This document shows, piece by piece, positions 36,240 to 43,639 of a stretch of 64,000 nucleotides of DNA. The stretch covers positions 124,001 through 188,000 of the forward strand of contig NZ_BMVP01000006.1 of NCBI RefSeq assembly GCF_014650775.1, in the 5' to 3' direction. The position numbers were made by a program, and so were the translations under genes. Within the stretch, counting starts at the first letter, position 1. Every line of letters begins with the position of its first letter. This DNA comes from Streptomyces cirratus. GTDB taxonomy: Bacteria; Actinomycetota; Actinomycetes; Streptomycetales; Streptomycetaceae. The notes below the pieces were generated by a model. The model ran no database searches, had not been told where the DNA came from, and worked only from the letters and a program-made list of their open reading frames with translations.

Positions 36240-37079
36240 TCAGAGCAGGGCGGCGCGCGGGCCGTCCGGCTGCTCGAGCCGACGGTTGGTGACCGTACGG
36301 GCGATTTCCTGCGACTCGTCGTCGCTCAGCCTGCGGAAACCCTCATCGGTGATGACGGTGACGATGGGATAGATGTGACGGTAAAGGTCGGGGCCACCCG
36401 TCGCCGAGTCGTCGTCGGCGGCGTCGTACAGCGCCTGCACGACCAGCGTGGTGGCCTGTTCCTCCGTCAGGTCCGGCCGGAACAGCTTCTTCATCGAGCC
36501 CTTGGCGAAGATCGAACCGGAACCGGTGGCGGCGAACCCGTGCTCCTCGGAGCGTCCGCCGGTCACGTCGTAGGAGAAGATCCGACCCTTCTCCTTGGCC
36601 TCGTCGTACCCGGCGAACAGCGGCACGACGGCCAGCCCCTGCATCGCCATCCCCAGATTGCTCCGGATCATGGTGGAGAGCCGGTTCGCCTTGCCCTCCA
36701 GGGAGAGGGTCGTCCCCTCCACCTTCTCGAAGTGCTCCAGCTCCAGCTGGAACAGCTTCACCATCTCCACGGCGAGACCGGCCGTACCGGCGATGCCGAC
36801 GGCGGAGTACTCGTCGGCCGGGAACACCTTCTCGATGTCCCGCTGCGCGATCATGTTCCCCATGGTCGCCCGCCGGTCACCGGCGAGCACGACCCCGCCG
36901 GGGAAGGTGGCGGCCACGATGGTCGTCCCGTGCGGCGCCTCGACGATCCCCTCCGGCAACCTCCGGTTGCCGGGCAGCATCTCGGGCGAGTGCGCCCCGA
37001 GGAAGTCCATGAAGGACGAGGACCCCGGCGTCAGGAAGGCTGCCGGTAGACGCCCCGTGCCAAGATTGTTGGCTTCCAC
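36240..37079 (-). CDS. prcB: 20S proteasome beta subunit
   Basis: PrcB is the proteolytic subunit. The 279-residue precursor has a 51-residue propeptide, and self-cleavage exposes Thr52 in the run APHG/TTIVAATFPGGVVLAGDRRATMG. The catalytic fold also carries GIAGTAGLAVEMVKLFQLELEHFEKVEG and the conserved AADDDSATGGPDLYRHIYPIV near the C-terminus. GTG 37079 has GGAGGG upstream at good spacing. The first 49 bp overlap the end of a degraded endonuclease VII reading frame. It is coexpressed with prcA. Confidence 0.97.
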   Translation of the reverse strand: MEANNLGTGRLPAAFLTPGSSSFMDFLGAHSPEMLPGNRRLPEGIVEAPHGTTIVAATFPGGVVLAGDRRATMGNMIAQRDIEKVFPADEYSAVGIAGTAGLAVEMVKLFQLELEHFEKVEGTTLSLEGKANRLSTMIRSNLGMAMQGLAVVPLFAGYDEAKEKGRIFSYDVTGGRSEEHGFAATGSGSIFAKGSMKKLFRPDLTEEQATTLVVQALYDAADDDSATGGPDLYRHIYPIVTVITDEGFRRLSDDESQEIARTVTNRRLEQPDGPRAALL

Positions 37080-37311
37080 GCGTTTCCCTCCAGGTATGAG
37101 ATGGCCCGCTGGATGGTGCCGGGATCATCTCCCAACAGTCCGATAGCCGTATTGCAGTTGAAGCAAAGTACGCCCCGGACCTTACCCGTCCGATGACAGT
37201 GATCAACCTGCGCGAAGCGCCGTTGCAGTGGGTCCGGATGTGCCCGCCGGGAGCGCAGGCCCGATGCGGCTTTCCCTCACCGCACCGGGCGCACCGCTTC
37301 GTCGGCTCCAG
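37031..37311 (-). pseudogene. degraded endonuclease VII (HNH) gene
   Basis: Reading the minus strand upstream of and into prcB gives a chain that closely matches the C-terminus of Streptomyces endonuclease VII proteins. It runs HCHRTGKVRGVLCFNCNTAI, then GLLGDDPGTIQRAISYLEGN, then AWKPTILARGVYRQPS and a TGA at 37031. The DHCH coding triplets are at 37193-37204 and the LCFNCN ones at 37151-37168. The matching N-terminal zinc-knuckle fragment EPTKRCARCGEGKPHRA lies in a different frame (to 37311). A frameshift and a stop separate the pieces and there is no start codon. The gene has also lost its middle. In relatives an intact gene sits here between pup and prcB, as I recall. Confidence 0.75.
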
Positions 37312-37357
37312 CCTGACCGCTCCCCTTCAACACCTTCGAATCGAAGGCAGATAGGCT

Positions 37358-37570
37358 CTACTGCCCACCCTTTTGAACGAAGGACCGCACGAAGTCCTCG
37401 GCGTTCTCCTCAAGGACATCGTCGATCTCGTCAAGTACCGAGTCGACGTCGTCGGAGAGCTTCTCCTGACGTTCCTTAAGGTCGGTCGATTCCTCGACCG
37501 CCGCCTCCTCGACCTCCTCGGTCGAGCGCGTCGCCTTCTGCTGTCCGCCGCCGGTGTCCTTGGTCGCCAT
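37358..37570 (-). CDS. pup: prokaryotic ubiquitin-like protein Pup
   Basis: Pup is the small protein tag that marks substrates for the proteasome. This 70-residue, intrinsically disordered protein starts MATKDTGGGQQKATRSTEEV. It has a central charged coiled-coil region (about 30-60: LKERQEKLSDDVDSVLDEIDDVL) that binds ARC. The C-terminus is VRSFVQKGGQ, in which Dop deamidates the final Gln to Glu before PafA ligates it. ATG 37570 gives the standard length, and an upstream in-frame start adds only an unlikely prefix. Downstream are the degraded endonuclease fragment and prcB-prcA, with which it may be cotranscribed. Two hairpins lie upstream. Confidence 0.97.
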   Translation of the reverse strand: MATKDTGGGQQKATRSTEEVEEAAVEESTDLKERQEKLSDDVDSVLDEIDDVLEENAEDFVRSFVQKGGQ

Positions 37571-37610
37571 GTCTACCTCACCCCGCTCGGTTCGCACGCT
37601 CACGTCGAGT

Positions 37611-37627
37611 GGTCCCGGACCGGGACC
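37611..37627. promoter_or_regulatory. 8+1+8 palindrome upstream of pup
   Basis: GGTCCCGG-A-CCGGGACC is a perfect inverted repeat 41 bp upstream of the pup start. It could be a regulator site or a leader hairpin. Confidence 0.35.
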
Positions 37628-37650
37628 CCTCCCAAGATCAGACCTTATGC

Positions 37651-37672
37651 CGGACCCTACAAGGAGGGTCCG
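37651..37672. promoter_or_regulatory. 8-bp-arm hairpin between dop and pup
   Basis: CGGACCCT (37651-37658) pairs with AGGGTCCG (37665-37672) around a 6-nt loop. It lies about 80 bp upstream of the pup start, so it may be a leader element or part of transcription ending. Confidence 0.35.
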
Positions 37673-37720
37673 ACATCCGTCCCCGCACTTTCACAACGTC
37701 CGGGTGTTCCCATGATTCCC

Positions 37721-37745
37721 AAAACGGGGCCCTTTCAGCCCCCGT
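37721..37745 (-). terminator. terminator of dop with T-run
   Basis: On the minus strand, ACGGGGGC and GGCCCCGT pair (one mismatch) and are followed by TTTT. It begins 30 nt past the dop stop, separating dop from pup transcription. Confidence 0.65.
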
Positions 37746-37774
37746 CCGGGGTCCGGAAAGCGTCCGGCGCCTGC

Positions 37775-39286
37775 TCAGCGCCCCGACAGCACCCGCACCA
37801 GGTCCTCCGCCGTGCGGCAGCGGTCCAGGAGCTCCTTCACGTGCGCCCGCGTCCCCCGCAGCGGCTCCAGCGTGGGAACGCGCTGGAGGGAGTCGTGGCC
37901 CGGGAGGTCGAAGATCACCGAGTCCCACGAGGCCGCCGCCACGTCGTCCGCGTACTGCTCCAGGCACCGGCCCCGGAAGTAGGCGCGGGTGTCCTCGGGA
38001 GGCTTGCCCTCCGCCCGCTCCACGGCCGGCTCCTCCAGCAGCCGCTTCATCTTGCCGCGGGCGGCCAGGCGGTTGTACAGGCCCTTCTCGGGGCGTACGT
38101 CCGCGTACTGGAGGTCCACCAGGTGCAGCCGGGCCGCGTCCCAGTCGAGTCCGTCGCGCCTGCGGTAGCCCTCCAGCAGTTCCAGTTTCGCGACCCAGTC
38201 CAGCTCGCCCGACAGGCTCATGGGGTCGGTCTCCAGCCGGCCCAGGACATCCTCCCACCGAGTGAGGACGTCCTTGGTCTGCTCGTCGGCGTCCGTCCCG
38301 AACCGCTCGTCGACGTACTTGCGCGCCAGCTCGAAGTACTCCATCTGGAGCTGCACCGCGGTGAGTGTCCGGCCGCTGCGCAGCGTGATCAGGTGGTGGA
38401 GGCCGTGGTCGTGGGAGACCTGGTGGAGGGTGCGTACGGGCTGGTCGACGGCGAGGTCGACGTTGATGAACTGGTCTTCGATCATGGAGAGGACCAGTGC
38501 GGTCGTGCCGAGCTTGAGGTAGGTGGAGATTTCCGAGAGGTTGGCGTCTCCGATGATCACATGGAGCCGGCGGTACTTCTCGGCGTCGGAGTGCGGCTCG
38601 TCGCGGGTGTTGATGATGGGGCGCTTGAGGGTGGTCTCCAGGCCGACCTCGACTTCGAAGTAGTCGGCGCGCTGGCTGATCTGGAAGCCGTGGTCGCGGC
38701 CGTCCTGGCCGATGCCGACGCGTCCGGCGCCGGTGACGACCTGGCGGGAGACGAAGAAGGGGGTGAGGTGGCGCACGATGTCGGAGAAGGGGGTTTCCCG
38801 CTTCATCAGGTAGTTCTCGTGCGTGCCGTAGGAGGCGCCCTTGTTGTCGGTGTTGTTCTTGTAGAGGTGGATGGGCTGCGCGCCGGGGAGCTGGGCGGCG
38901 CGTTCGGCGGCCTCGGCCATGATCCGTTCGCCGGCCTTGTCCCAGAGCACGGCGTCGAGGGGGTTGGTGACCTCGGGGGAGCTGTATTCGGGGTGGGCGT
39001 GGTCGACGTAGAGCCGGGCGCCGTTGGTGAGGATGACGTTGGCGAGGCCGATGTCCTCGTCGGTCAGCTGGCTGTTGTCGGCGGCCTCGCGGGCGAGGTC
39101 GAAGCCGCGGGCGTCCCGCAGCGGATTCTCTTCCTCGAAGTCCCAGCGGGCACGGCGTGCCCGGTGCATCGCCGCCGCGTAGGCGTTGACGATCTGGGAC
39201 GAGGTGAGCATGGCATTGGCGTTCGGGTGGCCCGGGACGGAGATCCCGTACTCCGTCTCGATCCCCATTACTCGCCGTACGGTCAT
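37775..39286 (-). CDS. dop: Pup deamidase/depupylase Dop
   Basis: Dop deamidates Pup's C-terminal Gln and also removes Pup from substrates. This 503-residue enzyme shares the PafA fold. The N-terminus MTVRRVMGIETEYGISVPG holds metal-binding Glu residues, and Asp95 in ARLYVDHAHPEYSSPE is the catalytic Asp. A Dop-specific insertion loop (about 41-75: HRARRARWDFEEENPLRDARGFD) is present. The C-terminal region WDSVIFDLPGHDSLQRVP matches the Pup-binding part. It is 50% longer than a minimal glutamine-synthetase-like domain, as expected. ATG 39286 has GCAAGGAGGG upstream, and the upstream in-frame extension is not likely real. Confidence 0.96.
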   Translation of the reverse strand: MTVRRVMGIETEYGISVPGHPNANAMLTSSQIVNAYAAAMHRARRARWDFEEENPLRDARGFDLAREAADNSQLTDEDIGLANVILTNGARLYVDHAHPEYSSPEVTNPLDAVLWDKAGERIMAEAAERAAQLPGAQPIHLYKNNTDNKGASYGTHENYLMKRETPFSDIVRHLTPFFVSRQVVTGAGRVGIGQDGRDHGFQISQRADYFEVEVGLETTLKRPIINTRDEPHSDAEKYRRLHVIIGDANLSEISTYLKLGTTALVLSMIEDQFINVDLAVDQPVRTLHQVSHDHGLHHLITLRSGRTLTAVQLQMEYFELARKYVDERFGTDADEQTKDVLTRWEDVLGRLETDPMSLSGELDWVAKLELLEGYRRRDGLDWDAARLHLVDLQYADVRPEKGLYNRLAARGKMKRLLEEPAVERAEGKPPEDTRAYFRGRCLEQYADDVAAASWDSVIFDLPGHDSLQRVPTLEPLRGTRAHVKELLDRCRTAEDLVRVLSGR

Positions 39287-39492
39287 GCGGCCCTCCTTGC
39301 CCGGCGGCGCTCCCGGCCGGGAGCGGCGCTCAAGTACCGCTGGTGCTCCGATGCGTCGTGTGCGGCGTCCGTCCCCGCACTGCTTGACCTGCGGTACGGA
39401 AGAGCCTAGAACCACTCCGCGCTGGTGGGGAGATCATTTCGGTCATTGAATTTGTCCTGCCACCGGCTGGAAAAGCAGTCGGTAAAGCAGTC

Positions 39493-39526
39493 GGCTGCGG
39501 GTGCCCCGGTGGGGGCACCCGCAGCC
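39493..39526 (-). terminator. 15-bp hairpin terminator of arc
   Basis: A perfect 15-bp stem (39493-39507 with 39512-39526) closed by a GGTG tetraloop lies 12 nt past the arc stop. Just beyond it are two tandem copies of an AAAGCAGTCGG-like word (about 39472-39494). The remaining 200 bp to dop hold no gene that I can see. Confidence 0.8.
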
Positions 39527-39537
39527 GCCCCGCTTTG

Positions 39538-41304
39538 TCAGAGGTACTGACCGGTGTTTGCCACCGTGTCGATGGAGCGTCCCGTGTCCGCGCCTTGCTT
39601 TCCGGTGACGAGGGTGCGGATGAATACGATCCGCTCGCCCTTCTTTCCGGAGATCCGGGCCCAGTCGTCGGGGTTGGTGGTGTTGGGCAGGTCCTCGTTT
39701 TCCTTGAACTCGTCCACGCAGGCCTGGAGGAGGTGGGCGACCCTCAGGCCCTTCTGGTTGTGTTCGAGGAAGGCCTTGATCGCCATCTTCTTGGCCCGGT
39801 CCACGATGTTCTGGATCATGGCTCCGGAGTTGAAGTCCTTGAAGTAGAGGACTTCCTTGTCGCCGTTGGCGTACGTGACCTCGAGGAAGCGGTTTTCCTC
39901 GGTTTCGGCGTACATCTGCTCGACGACGGTCTGGATCATGCTGTGGACGGTGCCGGCCGTGGAGCCCTGGTGTTCGGACAGGTCGTCCGCGTGCAGGGGC
40001 AGCGAGGCCTTGAGGTACTTGGCGAAGATGTCCTTCGCGGCCTCGGCGTCCGGGCGCTCGATCTTGATCTTCACATCGAGGCGGCCGGGGCGCAGGATGG
40101 CCGGGTCGATCATGTCCTCGCGGTTGGAGGCGCCGATGACGATGACGTTCTCCAGGCCTTCCACGCCGTCGATCTCGGCGAGGAGCTGGGGGACGATGGT
40201 GTTCTCCACGTCCGAGCTGACGCCGGATCCGCGGGTGCGGAAGAGGGATTCCATCTCGTCGAAGAAGACGATGACGGGGGTGCCTTCGCTCGCCTTCTCG
40301 CGTGCACGCTGGAAGACGAGGCGGATGTGCCGCTCGGTCTCGCCGACGTACTTGTTGAGGAGTTCGGGGCCCTTGATGTTCAGGAAGTAGGACTTCCCGG
40401 CGGGCTGACCGGTCACCTCGGCGACCTTCTTGGCAAGGGAGTTGGCCACCGCCTTGGCGATGAGCGTCTTGCCGCAGCCGGGGGGGCCGTAGAGCAGGAT
40501 GCCCTTCGGCGGGCGCAGTTCGTGCTCCTTGAAGAGGTCCGGGTAGAGGTAGGGGAGCTCGACGGCGTCGCGGATCAGTTCGATCTGGTCGCCCAGGCCG
40601 CCGATCTTGTCGTAGTCGATGTCCGGGACCTCTTCGAGGACGAGGTCTTCGACCTCGCTCTTGGGGACCACTTCGTAGACGTAGCCGGAGCGGGGTTCGA
40701 GGAGCAGGGCGTCGCCGGGGCGGATGGTGATGTCCAGGAGCGGCTCGGCGAGCCTCACCACCCTTTCCTCGTCGGTGTGCCCGATGACCAGGGCGCGCTC
40801 GCCGTCCTCGAGGATCTCCTTGAGGGTGACGATGTCCCCGGCGCGCTCGAATTCCATCGCTTCGACCACGTTGAGTGCTTCGTTGAGCATGACCTCCTGG
40901 CCGCGCCGGAGGTCTTCCGGCTCGACGCTGGGGCTCACGTTCACGCGGAGCTTGCGGCCGCCGGTGAAGATGTCGACGGTGCCGTCCTCATTGGCTTGCA
41001 GGAAGACACCGAAGCCGGCCGGCGGCTGGGCGAGCCGGTCGACTTCCTCCTTGAGGGCCACGATCTGGTCGCGGGCCTCACGGAGGGTGTTCGCCAGTCG
41101 TTCGTTCTGTGCGGATACGCCGGCCAGATTCGTCTGGAGCTCGATGATCCGCTCTTCGAGAATCCTCGTGTGACGCGGTGAGTCGGCGAGCTTGCGTCGC
41201 AGGACGGCGATTTCCTGCTCGAGATAGGCAACCTGGCCAGCGGGGTCCTCGGACCCTCGCCCGGGCCGGATGCCGCGGTTGATGTCGTCGTCGTGGGCTG
41301 CCAC
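39538..41304 (-). CDS. arc: proteasome-associated AAA ATPase ARC/Mpa
   Basis: ARC unfolds pupylated proteins and feeds them to the proteasome. This 588-residue protein has an N-terminal coiled coil (about 25-92) that binds Pup, then two OB-like domains. The AAA module has Walker A GPPGCGKT (273-280), Walker B VIVFFDEMES and the arginine-finger region ASNREDMIDPAILRPGRLD. The C-terminus ends NTGQYL, and the penultimate Tyr docks on the alpha ring. GTG 41304 was chosen because it gives the standard MAAHDDDINRG-like N-terminus with a GGAGGAGG site 8 nt upstream, while in-frame TTG 41322 and GTG 41313 are alternatives. It is separated from dop by a terminator. Confidence 0.95.
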   Translation of the reverse strand: MAAHDDDINRGIRPGRGSEDPAGQVAYLEQEIAVLRRKLADSPRHTRILEERIIELQTNLAGVSAQNERLANTLREARDQIVALKEEVDRLAQPPAGFGVFLQANEDGTVDIFTGGRKLRVNVSPSVEPEDLRRGQEVMLNEALNVVEAMEFERAGDIVTLKEILEDGERALVIGHTDEERVVRLAEPLLDITIRPGDALLLEPRSGYVYEVVPKSEVEDLVLEEVPDIDYDKIGGLGDQIELIRDAVELPYLYPDLFKEHELRPPKGILLYGPPGCGKTLIAKAVANSLAKKVAEVTGQPAGKSYFLNIKGPELLNKYVGETERHIRLVFQRAREKASEGTPVIVFFDEMESLFRTRGSGVSSDVENTIVPQLLAEIDGVEGLENVIVIGASNREDMIDPAILRPGRLDVKIKIERPDAEAAKDIFAKYLKASLPLHADDLSEHQGSTAGTVHSMIQTVVEQMYAETEENRFLEVTYANGDKEVLYFKDFNSGAMIQNIVDRAKKMAIKAFLEHNQKGLRVAHLLQACVDEFKENEDLPNTTNPDDWARISGKKGERIVFIRTLVTGKQGADTGRSIDTVANTGQYL

Positions 41305-41568
41305 GGTCCTCACCTCCTCCAAGGGGAGCTGGACGCTTCCTGACCCTACCTGGGCTGGTGGTGATTGAAACCCCTAGATCACAAAGACGGTAGAGGTGTG
41401 TCCGATCTTCACCCTTGCGTACTCCCTCTCGCCAGGGAAATACCCACCCAGCAGCATCGGAAAGCAGCCGGTTGTAAGGTCGAAGCGTTCAACACCCGTC
41501 AGGGCCCGCGCGACTTGTCGCGAGTTGTGACCGGGGTGGATCACTCAGTGCAGGGAACGGCAGGAGAT

Positions 41569-41889
41569 ATGACCGTGCAGCAGGAGGCTCCCACGAGCGG
41601 CGCCGGCGAGGCCGAGGCGTCGCTGGAGGTGTGGATCGACCAGGACCTGTGCACCGGCGACGGCATCTGCGTGCAGTACGCCCCGGAGGTGTTCGAGCTG
41701 GACATCGATGGTCTGGCGTACGTGAAGAGTGCCGAGGACGAGCTTCTCCAGGACCCGGGGGCGACCACTCCGGTTCCGCTGACGCTGCTCCAGGACGTGG
41801 TCGATTCGGCGAAGGAATGCCCGGGTGACTGCATTCACGTCCGCCGCGTTTCGGACCGGGTCGAGGTGTACGGCCCTGACGCCGAGTGA
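41569..41889 (+). CDS. ferredoxin (3Fe-4S type)
   Basis: This 106-residue ferredoxin carries the cluster ligands Cys28 and Cys34 (CTGDGICVQYAPEVFEL), Cys84 (ECPGDCIHVR) and possibly Cys88. The C-x5-C spacing, with Asp near the middle Cys position, is usual for [3Fe-4S] or mixed ferredoxins that donate electrons to cytochrome P450s. No P450 is adjacent. The N-terminal 22 residues are an acidic, low-complexity tail. ATG 41569 has AGGAG at rather short spacing, and GTG 41548 is an in-frame alternative. It is divergent from arc across 264 bp, in which I see no further gene, and convergent with the next gene across 4 bp. Confidence 0.85.
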   Translation: MTVQQEAPTSGAGEAEASLEVWIDQDLCTGDGICVQYAPEVFELDIDGLAYVKSAEDELLQDPGATTPVPLTLLQDVVDSAKECPGDCIHVRRVSDRVEVYGPDAE

Positions 41890-41893
41890 CGGT

Positions 41894-42496
41894 TCAAACG
41901 CTTCCGGGACGTGAGTCGGTAAGCTCCTGGCGGAATTTTCCGCCCGTCCAGCGCCACTTGGCGAGCTGTCTGGTGTCGGGGCTGTAGCGCGGGACCGCCG
42001 GTGAGGAGTAGCCGAGGAGACTCGCCGTCACGGTGCGGTCACTGATGGTGAGGTCCGTGGCCGTCTGGCGTCGTCCGGCTTCGAGCAAGGTGGCCACGAC
42101 GCGTGGCGGGGCGCCTTTCGCCTTGTCCTGGGTCAGGACGTAGATGGCGTGCGGCGGGGTGCCGGAGCCGGCGTCGCAGCGGACGGCGGCCACGGTTTCC
42201 GGGCGGTCGTCGCCGTCGAGGTCTCCCTGGGCGGTGGCCGTGACCGCTTGCGGGACGCCCTTGCAGTCCAGCGGGTAGGTGACGGCGTGTGCGTCGGGGG
42301 CGGCCGCCGGGGGGCCGGCGGCGGCTGCCGCGGTGGCGGTGACGGGGGTGCCGGTCGCGGGTTCCGGCTGGAGGAGGCCCGCTGCCGCGATGACGGCGGC
42401 CATGGCGGTGGCCGTGGCGACCCAGTGGAGGGGACCGGCGCCACCGTGGGCCAGGGTGTCCAGTGTGAGGGCCGGCTCGGTGGGGCTGTGCAGCAC
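41894..42496 (-). CDS. hypothetical membrane-anchored protein
   Basis: The family of this 200-residue protein is not recognised. It has one N-terminal hydrophobic helix (about 26-42: WVATATAMAAVIAAAGLL) after a short Pro/Thr-rich start. A long Ala/Pro linker and an extracytoplasmic domain follow. The domain contains repeat-like words DLDGDDRPETVAAVRCD and YVLTQDKAKGAPPRVVATLLE that look like a beta-propeller or FG-GAP-style strand. Two Cys (YPLDCKG and VRCDAG) may form a disulfide. GTG 42496 was chosen for the AGGAG at good spacing over the GTG at 42547. It ends 4 bp from the convergent ferredoxin gene. Confidence 0.65.
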   Translation of the reverse strand: MLHSPTEPALTLDTLAHGGAGPLHWVATATAMAAVIAAAGLLQPEPATGTPVTATAAAAAGPPAAAPDAHAVTYPLDCKGVPQAVTATAQGDLDGDDRPETVAAVRCDAGSGTPPHAIYVLTQDKAKGAPPRVVATLLEAGRRQTATDLTISDRTVTASLLGYSSPAVPRYSPDTRQLAKWRWTGGKFRQELTDSRPGSV

Positions 42497-42619
42497 GCGG
42501 GGTGTCTCCTGTGCGAAGGGTGACGCGGTGCCAGCATCGTGCCACACCTCACACCAGGGTGGAACGGGCGGGTCCGGACGGATGCGGCGAAGTCCGTCCG
42601 GCCGCCCCCCGTCAACGAA

Positions 42620-42673
42620 AAGGCGCTGTGGCGCAGTTCCCGATCCGGTCGGGGAACTGCGCCACAGCGCCTT
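42620..42673 (-). terminator. 22-bp perfect hairpin terminator downstream of trmI
   Basis: Arms 42620-42641 and 42652-42673 are perfectly complementary over 22 bp with a 10-nt loop. On the minus strand a TTTTCG run follows. It begins 40 nt after the trmI stop, before the hypothetical membrane protein. Confidence 0.85.
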
Positions 42674-42712
42674 CGTGTTGGGTCTGCGCCGGGGTGGGCG
42701 CGGGCCGGTGGG

Positions 42713-43621
42713 TCAGTCGCGGTCCGCGCCGCGGCTCTGGCTGCCCGGGCCCTCGTAGTCCTCGCCGTAGGCGCCCTTGGAGGGGCGGCGGCGGCGCATC
42801 GGGGGCTCGACGCCGTCCGCGAGGCGGCGGGCGGTGACCAGGAAGCCGGTGTGGCCGATCATGCGGTGGTCCGGCCGGACGGCGAGGCCTTCGACGTGCC
42901 AGTTGCGGATCATCGATTCCCACGGCTGCGGTTCGGCGTAGCAGCCGAACTCGCGGATGGACTCGACGGTGCGCGAGAGCTGGGTGGTGGTGGCCACGTA
43001 GCAGCAGAGGATGCCGCCGGGGACGAGGGCCTTGGAGACGGCCTCCAGGCACTCCCAGGGGGCGAGCATGTCGAGGATCACGCGGTCGACGTCGGTGTCG
43101 GACAGGTTGTCCTGGAGGTCGCCGACGGTCAGCTGCCACGCCGGGTGGGGGCCGCCGAAGTAGCGCTCGACGTTGGCGGTGGCGATCTCGGCGAAGTCCG
43201 CGCGGCGCTCGTAGCTGTGGAGCATGCCCTGGTCGCCGATGGCGCGCAGCAGGAAGCTGCTGAGGGAGCCGGAGCCCACGCCGGCTTCCACGACGCGCGC
43301 GCCGGGGAAGATATCGGCGAAGGCCAGGATCTGGCCGGCGTCCTTGGGGTAGACCACGGCGGCACCGCGGGGCATGGACAGGACATAGTCGGGGAGCAGG
43401 GGGCGCAGCGCGAGGTACGCGACGTTCCCCGTGGTACGGACAACACTGCCTTCGGGAGCACCGATCAGCTCGTCGTGGGGGAAGGAACCCTTGTGGGTGT
43501 GGAAATTCTTCCCGGCTTCGAGCGTGAAGGTGTAGTGGCGGCCCTTGGGGTCGGTGAGCTGAACCTGGTCCCCGACCTCGAAGGGCCCGCGTCGGCGGGC
43601 GGCACCGGTCGGTTCGGACAT
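42713..43621 (-). CDS. trmI: tRNA (adenine-N1)-methyltransferase TrmI
   Basis: TrmI methylates A58 (and A57) in the T-loop of tRNA using S-adenosylmethionine. This 302-residue enzyme has a small N-terminal beta domain (FEVGDQVQLTDPKGRHYTFTLEAGKNFHTHKGSF). The Rossmann methyltransferase core has SAM motif I VVEAGVGSGSLSSFLLRAIG, then the acidic ligand, and DRVILDMLAPWECLEAVSKALVPGG as motif IV. The C-terminal tail is basic then acidic (MRRRRPSKGAYGEDYEGPG). It starts 18 bp after the M50 protease gene. Actinobacterial TrmI commonly neighbours arc. Assignment is strong from motifs and the neighbours. Confidence 0.93.
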   Translation of the reverse strand: MSEPTGAARRRGPFEVGDQVQLTDPKGRHYTFTLEAGKNFHTHKGSFPHDELIGAPEGSVVRTTGNVAYLALRPLLPDYVLSMPRGAAVVYPKDAGQILAFADIFPGARVVEAGVGSGSLSSFLLRAIGDQGMLHSYERRADFAEIATANVERYFGGPHPAWQLTVGDLQDNLSDTDVDRVILDMLAPWECLEAVSKALVPGGILCCYVATTTQLSRTVESIREFGCYAEPQPWESMIRNWHVEGLAVRPDHRMIGHTGFLVTARRLADGVEPPMRRRRPSKGAYGEDYEGPGSQSRGADRD

Positions 43622-43639
43622 GTGACCAGTGTATTGGGT

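Noticed and set aside
36877..37206. Short minus-strand frame reading MITVIGRVRSGAYF between pup and prcB
   Set aside because: It is the wrong frame for the endonuclease VII remnant and overlaps prcB. The homologous frame is the one ending GVYRQPS.
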